NCBI GenBank assembly: GCA_025454185.1
Contig: JALOOY010000144.1
Coordinates: 1-5,533 of the forward strand
DNA length: 5,533 nucleotides
Source: Thermodesulfobacteriota bacterium
Lineage (GTDB): Bacteria > Desulfobacterota > RBG-13-43-22
Direction of reading: 5' to 3'
The notes beneath the pieces are model-generated. The model made no database searches and was not told where the DNA came from. It worked only from the letters and a program-made list of their open reading frames with translations. A program made the translations under genes and the position numbers. This document shows positions 5,448-5,533 of the stretch, in pieces (the stretch's first letter is position 1; every line of letters starts with the position of its first letter).

Positions 5448-5533
5448 GCCGAAGTGGTGGAATCTGGTAGACACACCATCTTGAGGGGGTGGCGGGTAAC
5501 TCCGTGCGGGTTCAAATCCCGCCTTCGGCACCA
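5448..5533 (+). tRNA. tRNA-Leu (GAG)
   Basis: 86 bases including an encoded CCA. The acceptor arms GCCGAAG (5448-5454) and CTTCGGC (5523-5529) pair perfectly, with discriminator A at 5530 and CCA at 5531-5533. The D arm has GTG/CAC with a GGTAGA loop. The anticodon stem CCATC/GGTGG encloses TTGAGGG, giving anticodon GAG (5483-5485), which reads CUC and CUU leucine codons. A long variable arm (CGG...CCG, about 5493-5504) is the class II mark expected for leucine. The T arm is GCGGG-TTCAAAT-CCCGC. The gene directly follows the secG hairpin. Confidence 0.95.

Overview
The window looks like a stretch of a moderately high-GC bacterial chromosome. The order pgk, tpiA, secG, tRNA-Leu, together with an AcuB-like CBS/ACT gene and a LarE-type sulfur transferase, suggests a Desulfobacterota (former Deltaproteobacteria) or similar anaerobe. 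That assignment is an inference from gene order and protein style, not a computed placement.

Left end (1-1148, + strand): the 3' part of a large superfamily 2 helicase/restriction-type protein, whose start lies outside the window. The frame is broken near position 114. Bases 1-114 read well in frame 1 and bases 114-1148 in frame 3, and a single missing base (about CTAACC read as CTACC) would rejoin them just upstream of helicase motif V. The gene is therefore either a pseudogene or carries an assembly error. By eye it is less GC-rich and more lysine-rich than its neighbours, consistent with an accessory defence-type gene next to core genes.

Middle (1169-2599, - strand): a two-gene unit running away from pgk. 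A 199-residue protein with two CBS motifs and a C-terminal ACT-like region is followed after 9 bases by a LarE-family PP-loop ATP-dependent sulfur transferase. That LarE has a CxxC pair plus a third conserved cysteine, the pattern linked to [4Fe-4S]-dependent LarE enzymes. No larA, larB or larC is present here.

Divergent intergenic region (2600-2920): holds a strong Shine-Dalgarno for the CBS gene, two small hairpins in its leader, an AT-rich core with a 6-bp-arm dyad, a plausible sigma70-type promoter toward pgk, and a long pgk leader ending in a strong ribosome site before a TTG start.

Right part (2921-5533, + strand): phosphoglycerate kinase, triosephosphate isomerase, the SecG translocase subunit and a tRNA-Leu(GAG). 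Pgk and TpiA are consecutive-pathway enzymes of lower glycolysis/gluconeogenesis; SecG is the small membrane partner of SecYE. A hairpin that uses the last pgk codons as its 5' arm, then a 10-bp palindrome, separate pgk from tpiA. secG follows tpiA by 3 bases. A terminator-like hairpin ends only 3 bases before the tRNA, and the window ends exactly at the tRNA's encoded CCA.

I found no CRISPR array, insertion sequence or clearly new multi-gene system. The points most worth a second look are the broken helicase, the orphan three-cysteine LarE paired with a CBS-ACT sensor, its two A8 slippery tracts, and the terminator/tRNA arrangement at the right end.
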